This document shows, in pieces, positions 1-10,152 of a DNA stretch of 64,000 bases. The notes beneath the pieces were generated by a model. The model was not told the origin of the DNA. It searched no databases and saw only the letters and a program-made list of their open reading frames with translations. The DNA is from Treponema sp. (lineage in GTDB: Bacteria > Spirochaetota > Spirochaetia > Treponematales > Breznakiellaceae), in assembly GCA_009781475.1 (NCBI GenBank), contig WQYB01000003.1:25488-89487 (forward strand), given 5' to 3'. How positions within the stretch are numbered: the stretch's first letter is position 1; each line of letters starts with the position of its first letter. A program made the position numbers and the translations under genes.

Positions 1-938
1 CTTAATGTAAATCTTCTGTTTTCTGTACCTGCGTTTATTTCCAGATATTGATTCATATCGGCAGCACGCACAGGATAGTTAAAGATCAAACTAATCTGCC
101 TTGCCGCTTCCGGCGGTACATTGTTATTGTCAAAACGGAAGTTTGTTCTTTCCCTGTATTCCTCGCCCGGTATTATGCTGCTGATCCTTAAAGTTTCGGT
201 ATGAAAATTAAAAACCCTGTCGCCTGTGATTCTGTTTCCGCCAAGCGACGTTGCGTTAGCTGCAATAGTGATTGTATAGGTCTGCTGTGCCTGGCAGGGC
301 TCCTCCCCTTCAAAACTTAAAAAACTGGTTCCGTACCAGCGGAATGTTCCTTTAATGGCAGGAGTAATCGTAACAAGAGGCGAAGTTGAACTTTGCTCGC
401 CAAGACTTGCAAGCGGGATCATCGGCTGTGAAAAAACTACATGTATGGAAGGACGTTGAATAGCGGAAGAATAATCTCCTCTTGGACCCCAATCGATCAC
501 TGTAAGAGGTTCGTTAATTCCCTGTAATTGCCCCTGAAGCCCCGCTTCCTGCGCGGCGCGGATTTCCTGAATCCTGGCAGCTTCTCTTGCCGGATCAAAA
601 TAAACAGTTTGGTAATCGGAAAGACGCCTAAGTCCGCCTCCTACTACTGTTCCCTGTCCCGAATTTGCTGTTGTGCCTGTCTGCGTCTGAGTTAAGGTTT
701 CAAGTTCATTTATCGGTTCTGCTCTTAAAGGACGAAAATCTAAAGTAGTAGCGGTTTCCAATGCCGCATTATTAATTAATAATCTTACTGGATTAGTGGA
801 ATTTATCTGCGGAGAGCTGGCGTTTATAAAAGTGTATACACTGGCAGGCATTTCAGGTATTTCATTTATTTCATTCTTTTTGCATCCAAAATAAAATAAT
901 AAAATAAATAACGGTAAAAAAAAGGCTATTTTTTTCAT
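1..938 (-). CDS. Putative lipoprotein, N-terminal part (runs off the window start); alpha-2-macroglobulin-family/Ig-like N-terminal domain suspected
   Basis: Reverse strand opens MKKIAFFLPLFILLFYFGCKKNE (lipobox) and reads without a stop to base 1; contains SIHVVFSQPMIPLASLG...ITPAIKGTFRWYGTSFLSFEGEE, typical of bacterial A2M N-terminal domains. Confidence 0.6.
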   Translation of the reverse strand, partial: MKKIAFFLPLFILLFYFGCKKNEINEIPEMPASVYTFINASSPQINSTNPVRLLINNAALETATTLDFRPLRAEPINELETLTQTQTGTTANSGQGTVVGGGLRRLSDYQTVYFDPAREAARIQEIRAAQEAGLQGQLQGINEPLTVIDWGPRGDYSSAIQRPSIHVVFSQPMIPLASLGEQSSTSPLVTITPAIKGTFRWYGTSFLSFEGEEPCQAQQTYTITIAANATSLGGNRITGDRVFNFHTETLRISSIIPGEEYRERTNFRFDNNNVPPEAARQISLIFNYPVRAADMNQYLEINAGTENRRFTL

Positions 939-988
939 AGTGCCCCCTATAATTGACAGTATATCAATTTTACAGTTACATTCAATAT

Positions 989-2266
989 ATGAGTGAATAT
1001 TATATTAACGGCGGCGCTGCTTTAAACGGAACAATCAAAGTCAGCGGAAATAAAAATGCCGCTCTTCCCTGTATTGCTGCGGCGCTTTTAACTGATGAAC
1101 CTGTAATTTTACGAAATATTCCCGAAATTGAAGATGTCCGTGTTATGCTTGATGTTTTTACAGCGCTTGGAGGCGAAGTTGAAACTTTGGGACCTAATGT
1201 GCGCAAGCTGTCTTTACGGGATATAAAATCATCTGAAATACCAAAAGAACAGGCAAAAAAAATAAGAGCGTCGATACTCTTTGCAGGTCCGCTTTTAGCC
1301 CGAACGGGTAAAGTAATTCTTCCTCCGCCAGGCGGTGATGTTATAGGAAGGAGAAGGCTCGATACCCACTTTCTGACGCTTACAGAGCTCGGTTCAAAGG
1401 TTAAAGTCAGTGACTCCTTTACATTTACAGCGAAAAATCTTATCGGCGCTGATATCTTTCTTGACGAAGCCTCCGTTACTGCGACAGAAAATGCAATTAT
1501 GGCGGCAGTTTTAGCAAGCGGAAAAACAATTTTAACTAACGCTGCAAGCGAACCTCATGTTCAGGATTTATGCAGAATGCTGGTTTTAATGGGTGCTAAA
1601 ATAGAAGGAATTGGCTCAAACATATTGACGATTGACGGAGTTGAAAAACTTTTCGGCTGCGATTTTGAAATTGGTCCCGATTTTATGGAAGTAGGCTCTT
1701 TTATAGGACTTGCTGCAGTTACAGGAGGCGATCTTCATATCGAAGGCGCGCGTCAGTCTGACATGCGCCCTGCGAAAATTGCCTTTGGCAAACTTGGCAT
1801 TGTCTGGGCTCACGAAGGAAACATCATCCATGTGCCTAAAAACCAGAGCATGGAAGTTAACCACGACCTTGGCGGAATGATCCCAAAAATTGATGACGCA
1901 CCCTGGCCTGGTTTCCCGCCAGACCTTTTAAGCATTGTAATTGTTGTTGCCACTCAAATAAAAGGAACAGTTTTAATTCACGAAAAAATGTACGAATCTC
2001 GCATGTTCTTTGTCGATAAACTTATCGGCATGGGAGCCAGAATCGTGTTATGCGATCCTCACCGCGCGGTTATTTCAGGTCCCGCAAAACTGCAGGGTTC
2101 CGAGCTTACAAGCCCCGATGTCCGCGCGGGAATGGCAATGCTTATTGCCACCATGTGCGCCGAAGGCAAAAGTGTTATACGCAATGTCTACCAGATAGAA
2201 AGGGGTTACGAACATTTGCCGGAAAGGCTTTCTTCGCTTGGAGCGAGTATTCAAAGGGTGGAGTAG
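989..2266 (+). CDS. murA: UDP-N-acetylglucosamine 1-carboxyvinyltransferase (MurA)
   Basis: ORF 953..2266; [33 protein letters not shown] and downstream EPSP-synthase family motifs; ATG at 989 is the likely start. Confidence 0.95.
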   Translation: MSEYYINGGAALNGTIKVSGNKNAALPCIAAALLTDEPVILRNIPEIEDVRVMLDVFTALGGEVETLGPNVRKLSLRDIKSSEIPKEQAKKIRASILFAGPLLARTGKVILPPPGGDVIGRRRLDTHFLTLTELGSKVKVSDSFTFTAKNLIGADIFLDEASVTATENAIMAAVLASGKTILTNAASEPHVQDLCRMLVLMGAKIEGIGSNILTIDGVEKLFGCDFEIGPDFMEVGSFIGLAAVTGGDLHIEGARQSDMRPAKIAFGKLGIVWAHEGNIIHVPKNQSMEVNHDLGGMIPKIDDAPWPGFPPDLLSIVIVVATQIKGTVLIHEKMYESRMFFVDKLIGMGARIVLCDPHRAVISGPAKLQGSELTSPDVRAGMAMLIATMCAEGKSVIRNVYQIERGYEHLPERLSSLGASIQRVE

Positions 2267-2272
2267 GGAATA

Positions 2273-3379
2273 ATGGACATTTTAACACTTGGCGCTTTTG
2301 CTGTACTTTTTTTATTGGTAATATTGATTCTTGTAAAATTGTACTCGGGTAAAAATGCTGATTTTACTCCGCAAATGCTAGATCTTAAAAATGAACTGCA
2401 TGAACTTAAAACAAAACAAATGGAAAGCCAGCAGGCTTCGATTATTAATCAGCAAAAACTTTTAAATGATACCCAGAATAATCTTAACAATCAGCTTCAG
2501 CAGATGATGACCATTATGAATCAAAGCCTTAATAACGCGCAGAATAATATAACAAAACAGCTTACCAGCACCAATCAAATGTTCGGTGATATTCACAATC
2601 AGCTTGGTACATTGGGAAAAACTGTAAAAAATATGGAAGATATTGGTAAAAATATTTCTTCGCTTCAGGATATTTTACAGGCTCCAAAACTTAGGGGAAA
2701 CCTCGGTGAATATTTACTGGAAGAATTATTAAAACAAATATTCCCAAGTGCAAATTACGAGATAAAATACAATTTTAAAAACGGGACTCAGGTTGATGCG
2801 GTTATTAAACTTGGCGGAAATATCGTATCTGTTGATTCTAAGTTTCCTCTGGAAAGTTTTCAAAGATTTGTAAACTCCGATAACGATGATGATAAAAAAA
2901 TATTCAGAAAAGAATTTATTACAAGCGTAAAAAAACGCATTGATGAAATTGCGACAAAATATATTAACCCCGCAGAAGGAACTTTTGATTTTGCAATAAT
3001 GTATATACCTGCGGAAAATGTTTTTTACGAAACAATCATTAACGATTCTTTTACAAGTAAAGACTTTGAGCTTTTAAACTATGCGATGGAAAAAAGAGTT
3101 ATACCTGTTTCGCCTAACAGTTTTTACGCTTATCTTATAGCGATTATTTACGGATTAAGGGGATTAAAAATTGAACAGGAAGCAAAAACCATTTTAAAAG
3201 ATATATCTTTGATACAGGATAAATTCGGAAAGTTTTTTACAGAATACAGCCTTGTCGGCAAACATCTTTCCAGCGCTGTAAACAAATACAATGATACAGA
3301 AAAAAGCGCCGAAAAACTCAATGAACAGGTAGGAAGGCTTACGGGGCAGAAAACAGAATTGATCGATTATCAGCAATAA
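2273..3379 (+). CDS. rmuC: DNA recombination protein RmuC family
   Basis: N-terminal TM plus coiled coil, then RGNLGEYLLEELLKQIFPSANYEIKY...VDAVIKLGGNIVSVDSKFPLE. Confidence 0.9.
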   Translation: MDILTLGAFAVLFLLVILILVKLYSGKNADFTPQMLDLKNELHELKTKQMESQQASIINQQKLLNDTQNNLNNQLQQMMTIMNQSLNNAQNNITKQLTSTNQMFGDIHNQLGTLGKTVKNMEDIGKNISSLQDILQAPKLRGNLGEYLLEELLKQIFPSANYEIKYNFKNGTQVDAVIKLGGNIVSVDSKFPLESFQRFVNSDNDDDKKIFRKEFITSVKKRIDEIATKYINPAEGTFDFAIMYIPAENVFYETIINDSFTSKDFELLNYAMEKRVIPVSPNSFYAYLIAIIYGLRGLKIEQEAKTILKDISLIQDKFGKFFTEYSLVGKHLSSAVNKYNDTEKSAEKLNEQVGRLTGQKTELIDYQQ

Positions 3380-3420
3380 ATATTGATTGTCAGCAATAAA
3401 TATTGAAGCTCAGCAATAAG
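3370..3420 (+). repeat. 20-bp tandem repeat (about 2.5 units) spanning the rmuC stop codon
   Basis: cagcaataaatattgattgt / cagcaataaatattgaagct / cagcaataag. Confidence 0.85.
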
Positions 3421-3429
3421 GAGATTAAC

Positions 3430-4347
3430 ATGAAAAAGATTGTTTTTTTATTAATTTTTGTTTTTATTACTCATGTATTTACAATGTATGGTGAAGGTAA
3501 TGTAAAATCATCAAACGAATTGCTTTTACAAATTTCAACTTTACCTGAAGCTAAATTAGGATATATACATAGTTTTAATTTTCCGTTTTTACAAGGCGCA
3601 AGTCCGCTTACACTTGATAATGGTATCGATCTTATATTTACCGGAGAAATTTCTCCAATTTCACTTAACGTAATAACAGAAGCTGTATGGACACCGATAG
3701 CGTTTTTTCAGTTATCAGCAGGAGGAAGAATCGGTTCAGGCTGGAATGTTGAACTTTTTGGAAATGAAATCTTCGGTATTGGATTAAATAAACCTGACAA
3801 TGCCGGCAAAGCAGACGGCAGCGCTTTTGACGGTCTTTTATGGAAAATGCAGCTTGGCGGAGTATTTCAATTTGACTTAGCGGCTATTTTCCCCGGTGAT
3901 TGGAACCATGTAGTAATGCGCAGTTACCATGAAATAAATTACAGAGGATATACAAAAGCAAAAAAAGGTGAATCATGGTTCTTTGAAGGAGACGAAGGCG
4001 AAAACATCAATGGTTTTAACTACTACGGTAATTTTTTAATAGGATACCAAATGCCGATTTTTCTTAATTTAGTTGGTTTTCTTGCAGAAATGGATCTGTA
4101 TTTATATGATATTCCAAACCGCGGTAATTGGGGAGACGATCTTATCCGCTGGACTTTTTCCGGTATTTTTAGTTTTGAAATAACAGAACAATTCGGTGTT
4201 GCTTTGCTTGCACAATTCAGAACAAAAAGAAACTTTATTGAATCAAACTGGGAAAGTTTATATTACCGCGACAGGAATATAAACAGTTCAAATCCAAAGA
4301 GCCTTGAGTTTTACCGCATTGCTGCGGCATTAACATACAGATTTTAA
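3430..4347 (+). CDS. Exported protein, probably outer-membrane beta-barrel-like, unknown function
   Basis: ORF 3403..4347; signal peptide at ATG 3430 (MKKIVFLLIFVFITHVFTMYGEG), alternating aromatic C-terminal strands ending in YRF. Confidence 0.6.
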   Translation: MKKIVFLLIFVFITHVFTMYGEGNVKSSNELLLQISTLPEAKLGYIHSFNFPFLQGASPLTLDNGIDLIFTGEISPISLNVITEAVWTPIAFFQLSAGGRIGSGWNVELFGNEIFGIGLNKPDNAGKADGSAFDGLLWKMQLGGVFQFDLAAIFPGDWNHVVMRSYHEINYRGYTKAKKGESWFFEGDEGENINGFNYYGNFLIGYQMPIFLNLVGFLAEMDLYLYDIPNRGNWGDDLIRWTFSGIFSFEITEQFGVALLAQFRTKRNFIESNWESLYYRDRNINSSNPKSLEFYRIAAALTYRF

Positions 4348-4349
4348 AA

Positions 4350-5600
4350 CTATAATGAAATCATAATAAATAAACTGTTAAACCAAACAGAAACAGTAGC
4401 AAAGAAATTACTGCCAAACTTTCCCATTAATATAAATGTTGCGATTGAACTTCCAAGACTCGATAAAAAGAAAACTAAAAGCGCTCTTGTTATCCTGTTA
4501 CGATACCAGCCTTTTAAACTGGTAGTATCTTGTGTTATATCCTGTACGTCAGAAACACGGGGTTTACTTACCGCTACCTGGACAAGACCGGAAAGAATTC
4601 CAACTCCAATAAAAGGGGTAAGCGTTGTTAAAGGTGCACCAAGAAATGAAACAAGTATTGCAAGCGGATGAGCCAGAGCTATAATCGCGCCAATTGCAGC
4701 GAGAGAGCCATTCCATAAAATATAATCGCGTATCATTTCTAAACCTAAATCTTTTCCGGAAGTAATAAAACCAGCAGCTATAAGTGAAATTATTATAATA
4801 GGAATAATAAATTTTATAGATTTTGAAAATAAACTTGGCGGCGGTATTTTATCCAGTTCGCTTACATCAGGTGTTTCTTCGCCTGAAGCAAGTTTTTCTA
4901 AATGAGCAATCATTCCCGGTTTATGCCCTGCGCCTACTACGGCGGCAACCTTAACCGGCTTTTCATTATTGGCAGAAACTTCCAACGCCGATGTCCAAAT
5001 CTTTGATGCAAGATAGCGATCTCTTTCGTCGATTAAAACTTCTTTTACACCCGGCAGATAATTTGCAAGTTCATTCATCATACCGTCTAGTTCGCTGCGG
5101 TTTTTTAAATTTTCTATTTCTTGTTCGTTTAATTTTTCGGTTGTAAAAGCACTTGCAATAAGTGAAGCCAGCAATTTTGATTTACTCCAAAAACCGCAGC
5201 TTGACCATGCGCGGCGAAGTGTTGTGTGCACCTCACGGTCGCAAAGACTGTGCGGTATTCCCATTTCTTTTGCAGTTTCTATTGCAGTTTTCATCTCTTC
5301 GCCGGGTTTTACTCCAAGTTCATTTCCAAGACGGCGCTGAAAACTTGCAAGAATCAGATTTACAATTAACAAAAATCCTTTTCTTTCTTTAAAAACTTTT
5401 GAAAGATTTAATTTTTCCCAATTATCGTTTTGCGTGATCGAATTATAACGGCCTTGATCGAGTTCTACGCAGACCATATCCGGTTTTTCTTCGTTTATAA
5501 TCTTGCGCACTTCTTCGATGCTTTCACGTGATACATGAGCAGTACCGATTAATTTAAATTCCTTGCCGTTTAATGAGAGAGTAGTAGTGTTACCGTTCAT
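4350..5600 (-). CDS. TraB/PrgY family membrane protein
   Basis: LIGTAHVSRESIEEVRKIINEEKPDMVCVELDQGRY; AAVVGAGHKPGM; C-terminal TM segments. Confidence 0.9.
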   Translation of the reverse strand: MNGNTTTLSLNGKEFKLIGTAHVSRESIEEVRKIINEEKPDMVCVELDQGRYNSITQNDNWEKLNLSKVFKERKGFLLIVNLILASFQRRLGNELGVKPGEEMKTAIETAKEMGIPHSLCDREVHTTLRRAWSSCGFWSKSKLLASLIASAFTTEKLNEQEIENLKNRSELDGMMNELANYLPGVKEVLIDERDRYLASKIWTSALEVSANNEKPVKVAAVVGAGHKPGMIAHLEKLASGEETPDVSELDKIPPPSLFSKSIKFIIPIIIISLIAAGFITSGKDLGLEMIRDYILWNGSLAAIGAIIALAHPLAILVSFLGAPLTTLTPFIGVGILSGLVQVAVSKPRVSDVQDITQDTTSLKGWYRNRITRALLVFFLSSLGSSIATFILMGKFGSNFFATVSVWFNSLFIMISL

Positions 5601-7000
5601 TATTCTATCCTTAAGCCTATTCCGCGTTCTGTTAGTACCATTTCATTTAACTGCCATTCCAATGAACCGACAGCGTCAATTTCCTGGGACATCAAATGAA
5701 ATCTGTCAGATAATGACCTGTTTCCCCTGATGTCGTAAAAAGAAGCAAGATAAAAAAGCATCTGTGATTTTTTTAATAAGTTTCTTTCGTTTTCTACCAT
5801 TATTGTTACGTTAGCATCGCCGTTAAAATCATGGAAAAGACGCAGCATAGCAAGCTCAACCGAATCTCTGGGAGCGGTTCGCATAACCTGCGCTAAAAAT
5901 TGCCTTGGATCGTTTTGTCTGCCGGCGCGTATCCAGTTAATCGCAGCCAAAAGCGCATAACTGTATTCTCTGGGTGCTTGCCTGTATGCTTCTAAAAAAG
6001 CGTCTCTTGCAAGCGCCCATTGATTATTTCTCATCCTGATAACACCCAATGCTTCAAATCCAAAATAATAATCAGGTCTAAGTTTTGTTAATTGCAGATA
6101 ATCTTGTTCCGCTCCTGCATAATCACCGAATTCATCTTTTAATGCGGCGCTGTATACATAAGCCATAAAAACATCGGGTTCAATAGTTATCGCTTTATTG
6201 AATAAAACTAAAGCCTCTTGTCTTTGATCTACATCCATCAAAGTTTGACCATAATCAACAAGTACCCAGTAATTATCAGGATCAAGTCTGAGAGCTTCGC
6301 TGAAATCTTCGATTGCATCCGCATAAAGACCTGCGCCTTTGTATAATCTTCCTCTTTCGGCAAAGGGTCTTGCCCAACTTGGGTAAAGAATAATTGCCTG
6401 GTTTAAAAGCCGTTCGGCGTTTCTGGGTTCTCTGTTATACCTGTGGACAGAAGCCCGCCCGACAAGCGCTTCGCCGTTATCGGGTTCAGCTGCCAAAGCT
6501 CTGTCAAAAAATGTTGCAGCGTTGCGAAGGTTCTGATTTCTTAAACTGATATTTCCCAAATCATTTAATGCTCTTGCATGATTGGGGTTTATACCGATAA
6601 CCCTTTCCAAAAACTGCCTTCTTTCGCGTTCCATGTTTTGTAATGATGCAGCGTCTGCAAGAACCATTAAGGCTTCTGTATTATTTCGATCTGATGCGAT
6701 AATATTTTCAGCGATACGTCTTGCATCCGCAGGTCTTCCCGCTGCGTTATAAATTGAAGCGCGCATAATTCTAACCTGAGCGCTTCTTGCATATTCCGGC
6801 GGAAATCTGTCATATAATGCCAATGCCTCGGTATATTGTCTGCGCGAAAGCCTGTCTGTTATTTCATCCCAAATAGATTCTATTAAATTGGCTTCCTGCG
6901 TATTTTCTTCGCCAAAAACCGCAAGGGGAAAGGTTAGAGTTATTAATAATAAAAGTAACTGCGGGTATTTAAGACCGCTTCCATTGAAGTTAATTTTCAT
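5600..7000 (-). CDS. Tetratricopeptide-repeat exported protein
   Basis: Signal peptide; many TPR motifs (ALNDLGNISLRNQNLRNAATFFDRALAAEPDN). Confidence 0.85.
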   Translation of the reverse strand: MKINFNGSGLKYPQLLLLLITLTFPLAVFGEENTQEANLIESIWDEITDRLSRRQYTEALALYDRFPPEYARSAQVRIMRASIYNAAGRPADARRIAENIIASDRNNTEALMVLADAASLQNMERERRQFLERVIGINPNHARALNDLGNISLRNQNLRNAATFFDRALAAEPDNGEALVGRASVHRYNREPRNAERLLNQAIILYPSWARPFAERGRLYKGAGLYADAIEDFSEALRLDPDNYWVLVDYGQTLMDVDQRQEALVLFNKAITIEPDVFMAYVYSAALKDEFGDYAGAEQDYLQLTKLRPDYYFGFEALGVIRMRNNQWALARDAFLEAYRQAPREYSYALLAAINWIRAGRQNDPRQFLAQVMRTAPRDSVELAMLRLFHDFNGDANVTIMVENERNLLKKSQMLFYLASFYDIRGNRSLSDRFHLMSQEIDAVGSLEWQLNEMVLTERGIGLRIE

Positions 7001-7045
7001 GCTACTATATAGTATATAAAAATTGATATACTGGCAAGTTACAAT

Positions 7046-8923
7046 ATGTATTGCCGGAAAATGGCTTTTTTAAAGAGGTTTGGCTTAAAAAATGGAGTTT
7101 CAGACCGGAATAAGTTTAAGGGGTTGTTGTTTGTGAGAAAATCTTTAGCGTCGCGTTTATTCGGTCTTGCCATAATTTATTGTGTAGTGTTTTGTCTTAT
7201 AGTCCTGCTTCAATTTTCCAATGTTGGAAATTTTTCCCTGTCAGCGGGAGCGATGAGTATAAGAGGGCGTTACCTTCAATCAAACACAAACGAATTACTT
7301 CCGACTATAAATGATAATTTTGAACTTGAAGGGCAGCAGGTAACAGGCGGAGTCAGAGTTTTTTACGGCGGGCTTGAATTTAGTTTAAGGGAAGAACGCG
7401 GAAAAGGTTTAATGCTGACAAGGGAAGATGGAAATATTATTCCTGTAAACCCTGATTATATGGTAATCGAAGAAAATGCAGCTCATTTTTTTCTGCCAGG
7501 CGGGACTTTACTTACATTTCATTCATTTGATTCTGCAAGGGGTTTTGAACTGCAGATAACCGCACAATTTGCGCAGGATATTTCTGATGTTACAATTCCA
7601 ATCATTCCAAGGCGTTCTTCGCTGGTACGTGATTCAGGTCAGCTAGGCATTATGTTCAGCGGTTCGCGTTATGTTTTCAGCACTCTTGGACCGGAACTTG
7701 AAAACGGTTATTTATCCCTTTCAAAAGATAACGCATTTATTTCATACCGCTCAAGAGGTAACAGGCAAATTGCTTTTGATCCGGTTCATTATAGAATTGA
7801 TCGGGAGCAAAATTATGATAATGTTCTTAGAAGCTGGCTGGATACCAGCTTTGTCCAATGGAACCAAAATCCATCAGCTTTACAAAATGAAGATGACATT
7901 GTTGCTTATCTTTCACAAACTCTTATGCGCGGCAATTATCAAACAGCAACGCAGAGTATTCCCGGTGATTTTTTAAACAGTTCAAGACAAAGCCACAGAT
8001 CATCGGCTTATATCGGCGGAATGACAGGCGCTTACCGTTCTTTTCTGGCTTTTGAAAATGAAAAATTAAATTCGATTACACGTCTTGTAAGACAAAGATC
8101 TCTTGATGTTTTAATGGAAGAGCATGTATTGGATTTTCTGTTTTCCAGAAGCAATACAGTGTTAGCCAATGATATTATTAATATAATTAATAACGCTCAG
8201 GGTGATATGATGATTTTGGATTATTGTCTTGGGTTACTTGAGTATTTTAATGATGTAAGCCGCTGGCGTCCTGAATTAAATAATTCCATTGATCATCTGA
8301 CAGAAAGTATGCTTGCGCTTATATCTGAAAGTTTGGTTCGTGACACTGAAAATGACGCTGTATTCGCTTCAAATTCCGAAGGTGTAAGTCTTGAATACAG
8401 TGTTAAACTTGGAATGGCTTTGACTTTTTGGGCGGAAGTTAATCAAATTACCGAATGGGCTGCTATAGGAAGATCGCTTGTTTTATCTTCTATTACAGAT
8501 ACAGCTATTGGCGGCAATGCGGGGAAATTACATAATATTATTAATCCAACCGAATTTCATCCCAAAGCACTATTGATAACAAATGACGGACATTGGGCAT
8601 GGACAGTTTCTCAATCGATTAGAGCGGCAACTGCGGACGGTAATATAAATCTTTCGGTAACATTTCCTGTTAACATGACGCATCATGTAATTATAAGGGG
8701 AGTTCAGCCGTTTTTAGGTATACAGATTCATAATATGGCATGGAGAACTGACAGTCAGTTTGAACGCTACGATTCATCCGGCTGGGTATATTACCCTGAA
8801 GAACAAATACTTATATTAAAATTAAGGCATCGCGCTAACGTGGAAAATGTCAGAATAATTTACAGAGCAGCTCCGCCTCCTCCTCCGCCTGCGGCAGTTG
8901 AAACCGGCGAAGCAGAATCATAA
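7046..8923 (+). CDS. Conserved hypothetical membrane-anchored/exported protein with poly-Pro C-terminus
   Basis: Long ORF, N-terminal TM, C-term APPPPPPAAVETGEAES. Confidence 0.6.
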   Translation: MYCRKMAFLKRFGLKNGVSDRNKFKGLLFVRKSLASRLFGLAIIYCVVFCLIVLLQFSNVGNFSLSAGAMSIRGRYLQSNTNELLPTINDNFELEGQQVTGGVRVFYGGLEFSLREERGKGLMLTREDGNIIPVNPDYMVIEENAAHFFLPGGTLLTFHSFDSARGFELQITAQFAQDISDVTIPIIPRRSSLVRDSGQLGIMFSGSRYVFSTLGPELENGYLSLSKDNAFISYRSRGNRQIAFDPVHYRIDREQNYDNVLRSWLDTSFVQWNQNPSALQNEDDIVAYLSQTLMRGNYQTATQSIPGDFLNSSRQSHRSSAYIGGMTGAYRSFLAFENEKLNSITRLVRQRSLDVLMEEHVLDFLFSRSNTVLANDIINIINNAQGDMMILDYCLGLLEYFNDVSRWRPELNNSIDHLTESMLALISESLVRDTENDAVFASNSEGVSLEYSVKLGMALTFWAEVNQITEWAAIGRSLVLSSITDTAIGGNAGKLHNIINPTEFHPKALLITNDGHWAWTVSQSIRAATADGNINLSVTFPVNMTHHVIIRGVQPFLGIQIHNMAWRTDSQFERYDSSGWVYYPEEQILILKLRHRANVENVRIIYRAAPPPPPPAAVETGEAES

Positions 8924-8936
8924 ACAGGAGTTATTC

Positions 8937-9920
8937 TTGACAAGACGGGAATTATTCCTTTTAACACCGGTTGTTTTAATAGTTTTATTTTTAATTATAT
9001 TCTGCACTGTTCTTTTTACATGTAAAAGTAAAACTTATAATGAGCGCGGGCAGGAACAAGAATTAATTGCAGACGATGAAGAAACTGAACCGCAGGAAGA
9101 ACAAACCATTGCAGAACATGACAGTGAACAGCCTGTTAATGAAAGTATTGTTTCGCATCAAATACAGCGTCCGCTTTCTTCATTATCCGGCATCAATAAT
9201 AGGGTTCGCGGAATGGGAGTTTATGTTGCCGAATTAGATCCTGTTAATTTTGAAAATCCTGATCTTGATGTTTTAAGACAGATGGGAGTAGATCAATATT
9301 TAATTTCATATTTCACGGGCGAACAGCTTTACCGCGAAGGTAATTATGACAGAGCGCTGACAGAATACACCGCTTCTATTAACAGAAATACTGATTTTAT
9401 TGAAGCGTATATCTCGCGCGGCAATGTATATATGAGAAGGCGTGATTATAACAGGGCAATTGATGATTATTCCCGCGCAATCAGACTCGATGGAAACAGA
9501 GCGGAATTATATAACTACCGCGGCTTTGCAAGGTTTGAACGCGCGGCAAGAAACCTTAGCGAAATAAATCTTGCAATCGAAGATTTCTCACGAGCAATAT
9601 CACTTAACAGAAATTATGTTGACGCGCTGATTAACCGGTCGTACGCTTATTATCAAATTGGAAATTACGACAGGGTAATAGAAGACTGCGATCATATAAT
9701 CCGATTGGAACCTTCAAACGCCGTAATTTGGAACAGGCGCGGCACTGCATGGTATGCCAAAGAAGATGACGACAGAGCTATAAGGGATTTTACAGAAGCG
9801 ATAAAATTAAACCCAAATTATGCCGTCGCCTACCGCAACCGTGCAAGCGCATGGTTTAACAAAAGCGAATATGATAATGCCGAAGCGGATTTGGCAGCAG
9901 CGCAGAGATTGCAAAGATAG
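8937..9920 (+). CDS. TPR-repeat membrane protein
   Basis: ORF 8898..9920; TTG at 8937 is preceded by caggag; TM then TPRs (AIDDYSRAIRLDGNRAELYNYRGFARFE). Confidence 0.8.
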   Translation: MTRRELFLLTPVVLIVLFLIIFCTVLFTCKSKTYNERGQEQELIADDEETEPQEEQTIAEHDSEQPVNESIVSHQIQRPLSSLSGINNRVRGMGVYVAELDPVNFENPDLDVLRQMGVDQYLISYFTGEQLYREGNYDRALTEYTASINRNTDFIEAYISRGNVYMRRRDYNRAIDDYSRAIRLDGNRAELYNYRGFARFERAARNLSEINLAIEDFSRAISLNRNYVDALINRSYAYYQIGNYDRVIEDCDHIIRLEPSNAVIWNRRGTAWYAKEDDDRAIRDFTEAIKLNPNYAVAYRNRASAWFNKSEYDNAEADLAAAQRLQR

Positions 9921-9965
9921 CGTTTTTTCCTTGCCGGAACATTTTGTTTTTCTTATTTTTATAGT

Positions 9966-10139
9966 ATGAAATACGAAAGCGGTATATTAAAGATGATACA
10001 TGAAAATGCGGTAAAACATTACAAGTATGGTATTATTTCTGAGGAAAAAATGCGTGAATACGATGAACTTTGCCTTGCTCAGGAGAAAGATACTTCAACA
10101 AAAAGAAAAAAACTGATAAGGAAAAGGATTGGTCACTAG
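9966..10139 (+). CDS. Small ORF resembling the N-terminus of HTH antitoxin (addiction-module) proteins; truncated orphan
   Basis: MKYESGILKMIHENAVKHYKYGIISEEKMREYDELCLAQEKDTSTKRKKLIRKRIGH*; pattern IHExA..xxxxGxIxxxxMREYDELCL. Confidence 0.5.
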   Translation: MKYESGILKMIHENAVKHYKYGIISEEKMREYDELCLAQEKDTSTKRKKLIRKRIGH

Positions 10140-10152
10140 GCATATCGGTAAA

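Noticed and set aside
2050-2352. 100-aa ORF in an alternative frame of murA
   Set aside because: Overlaps murA and the rmuC start; no family signal.
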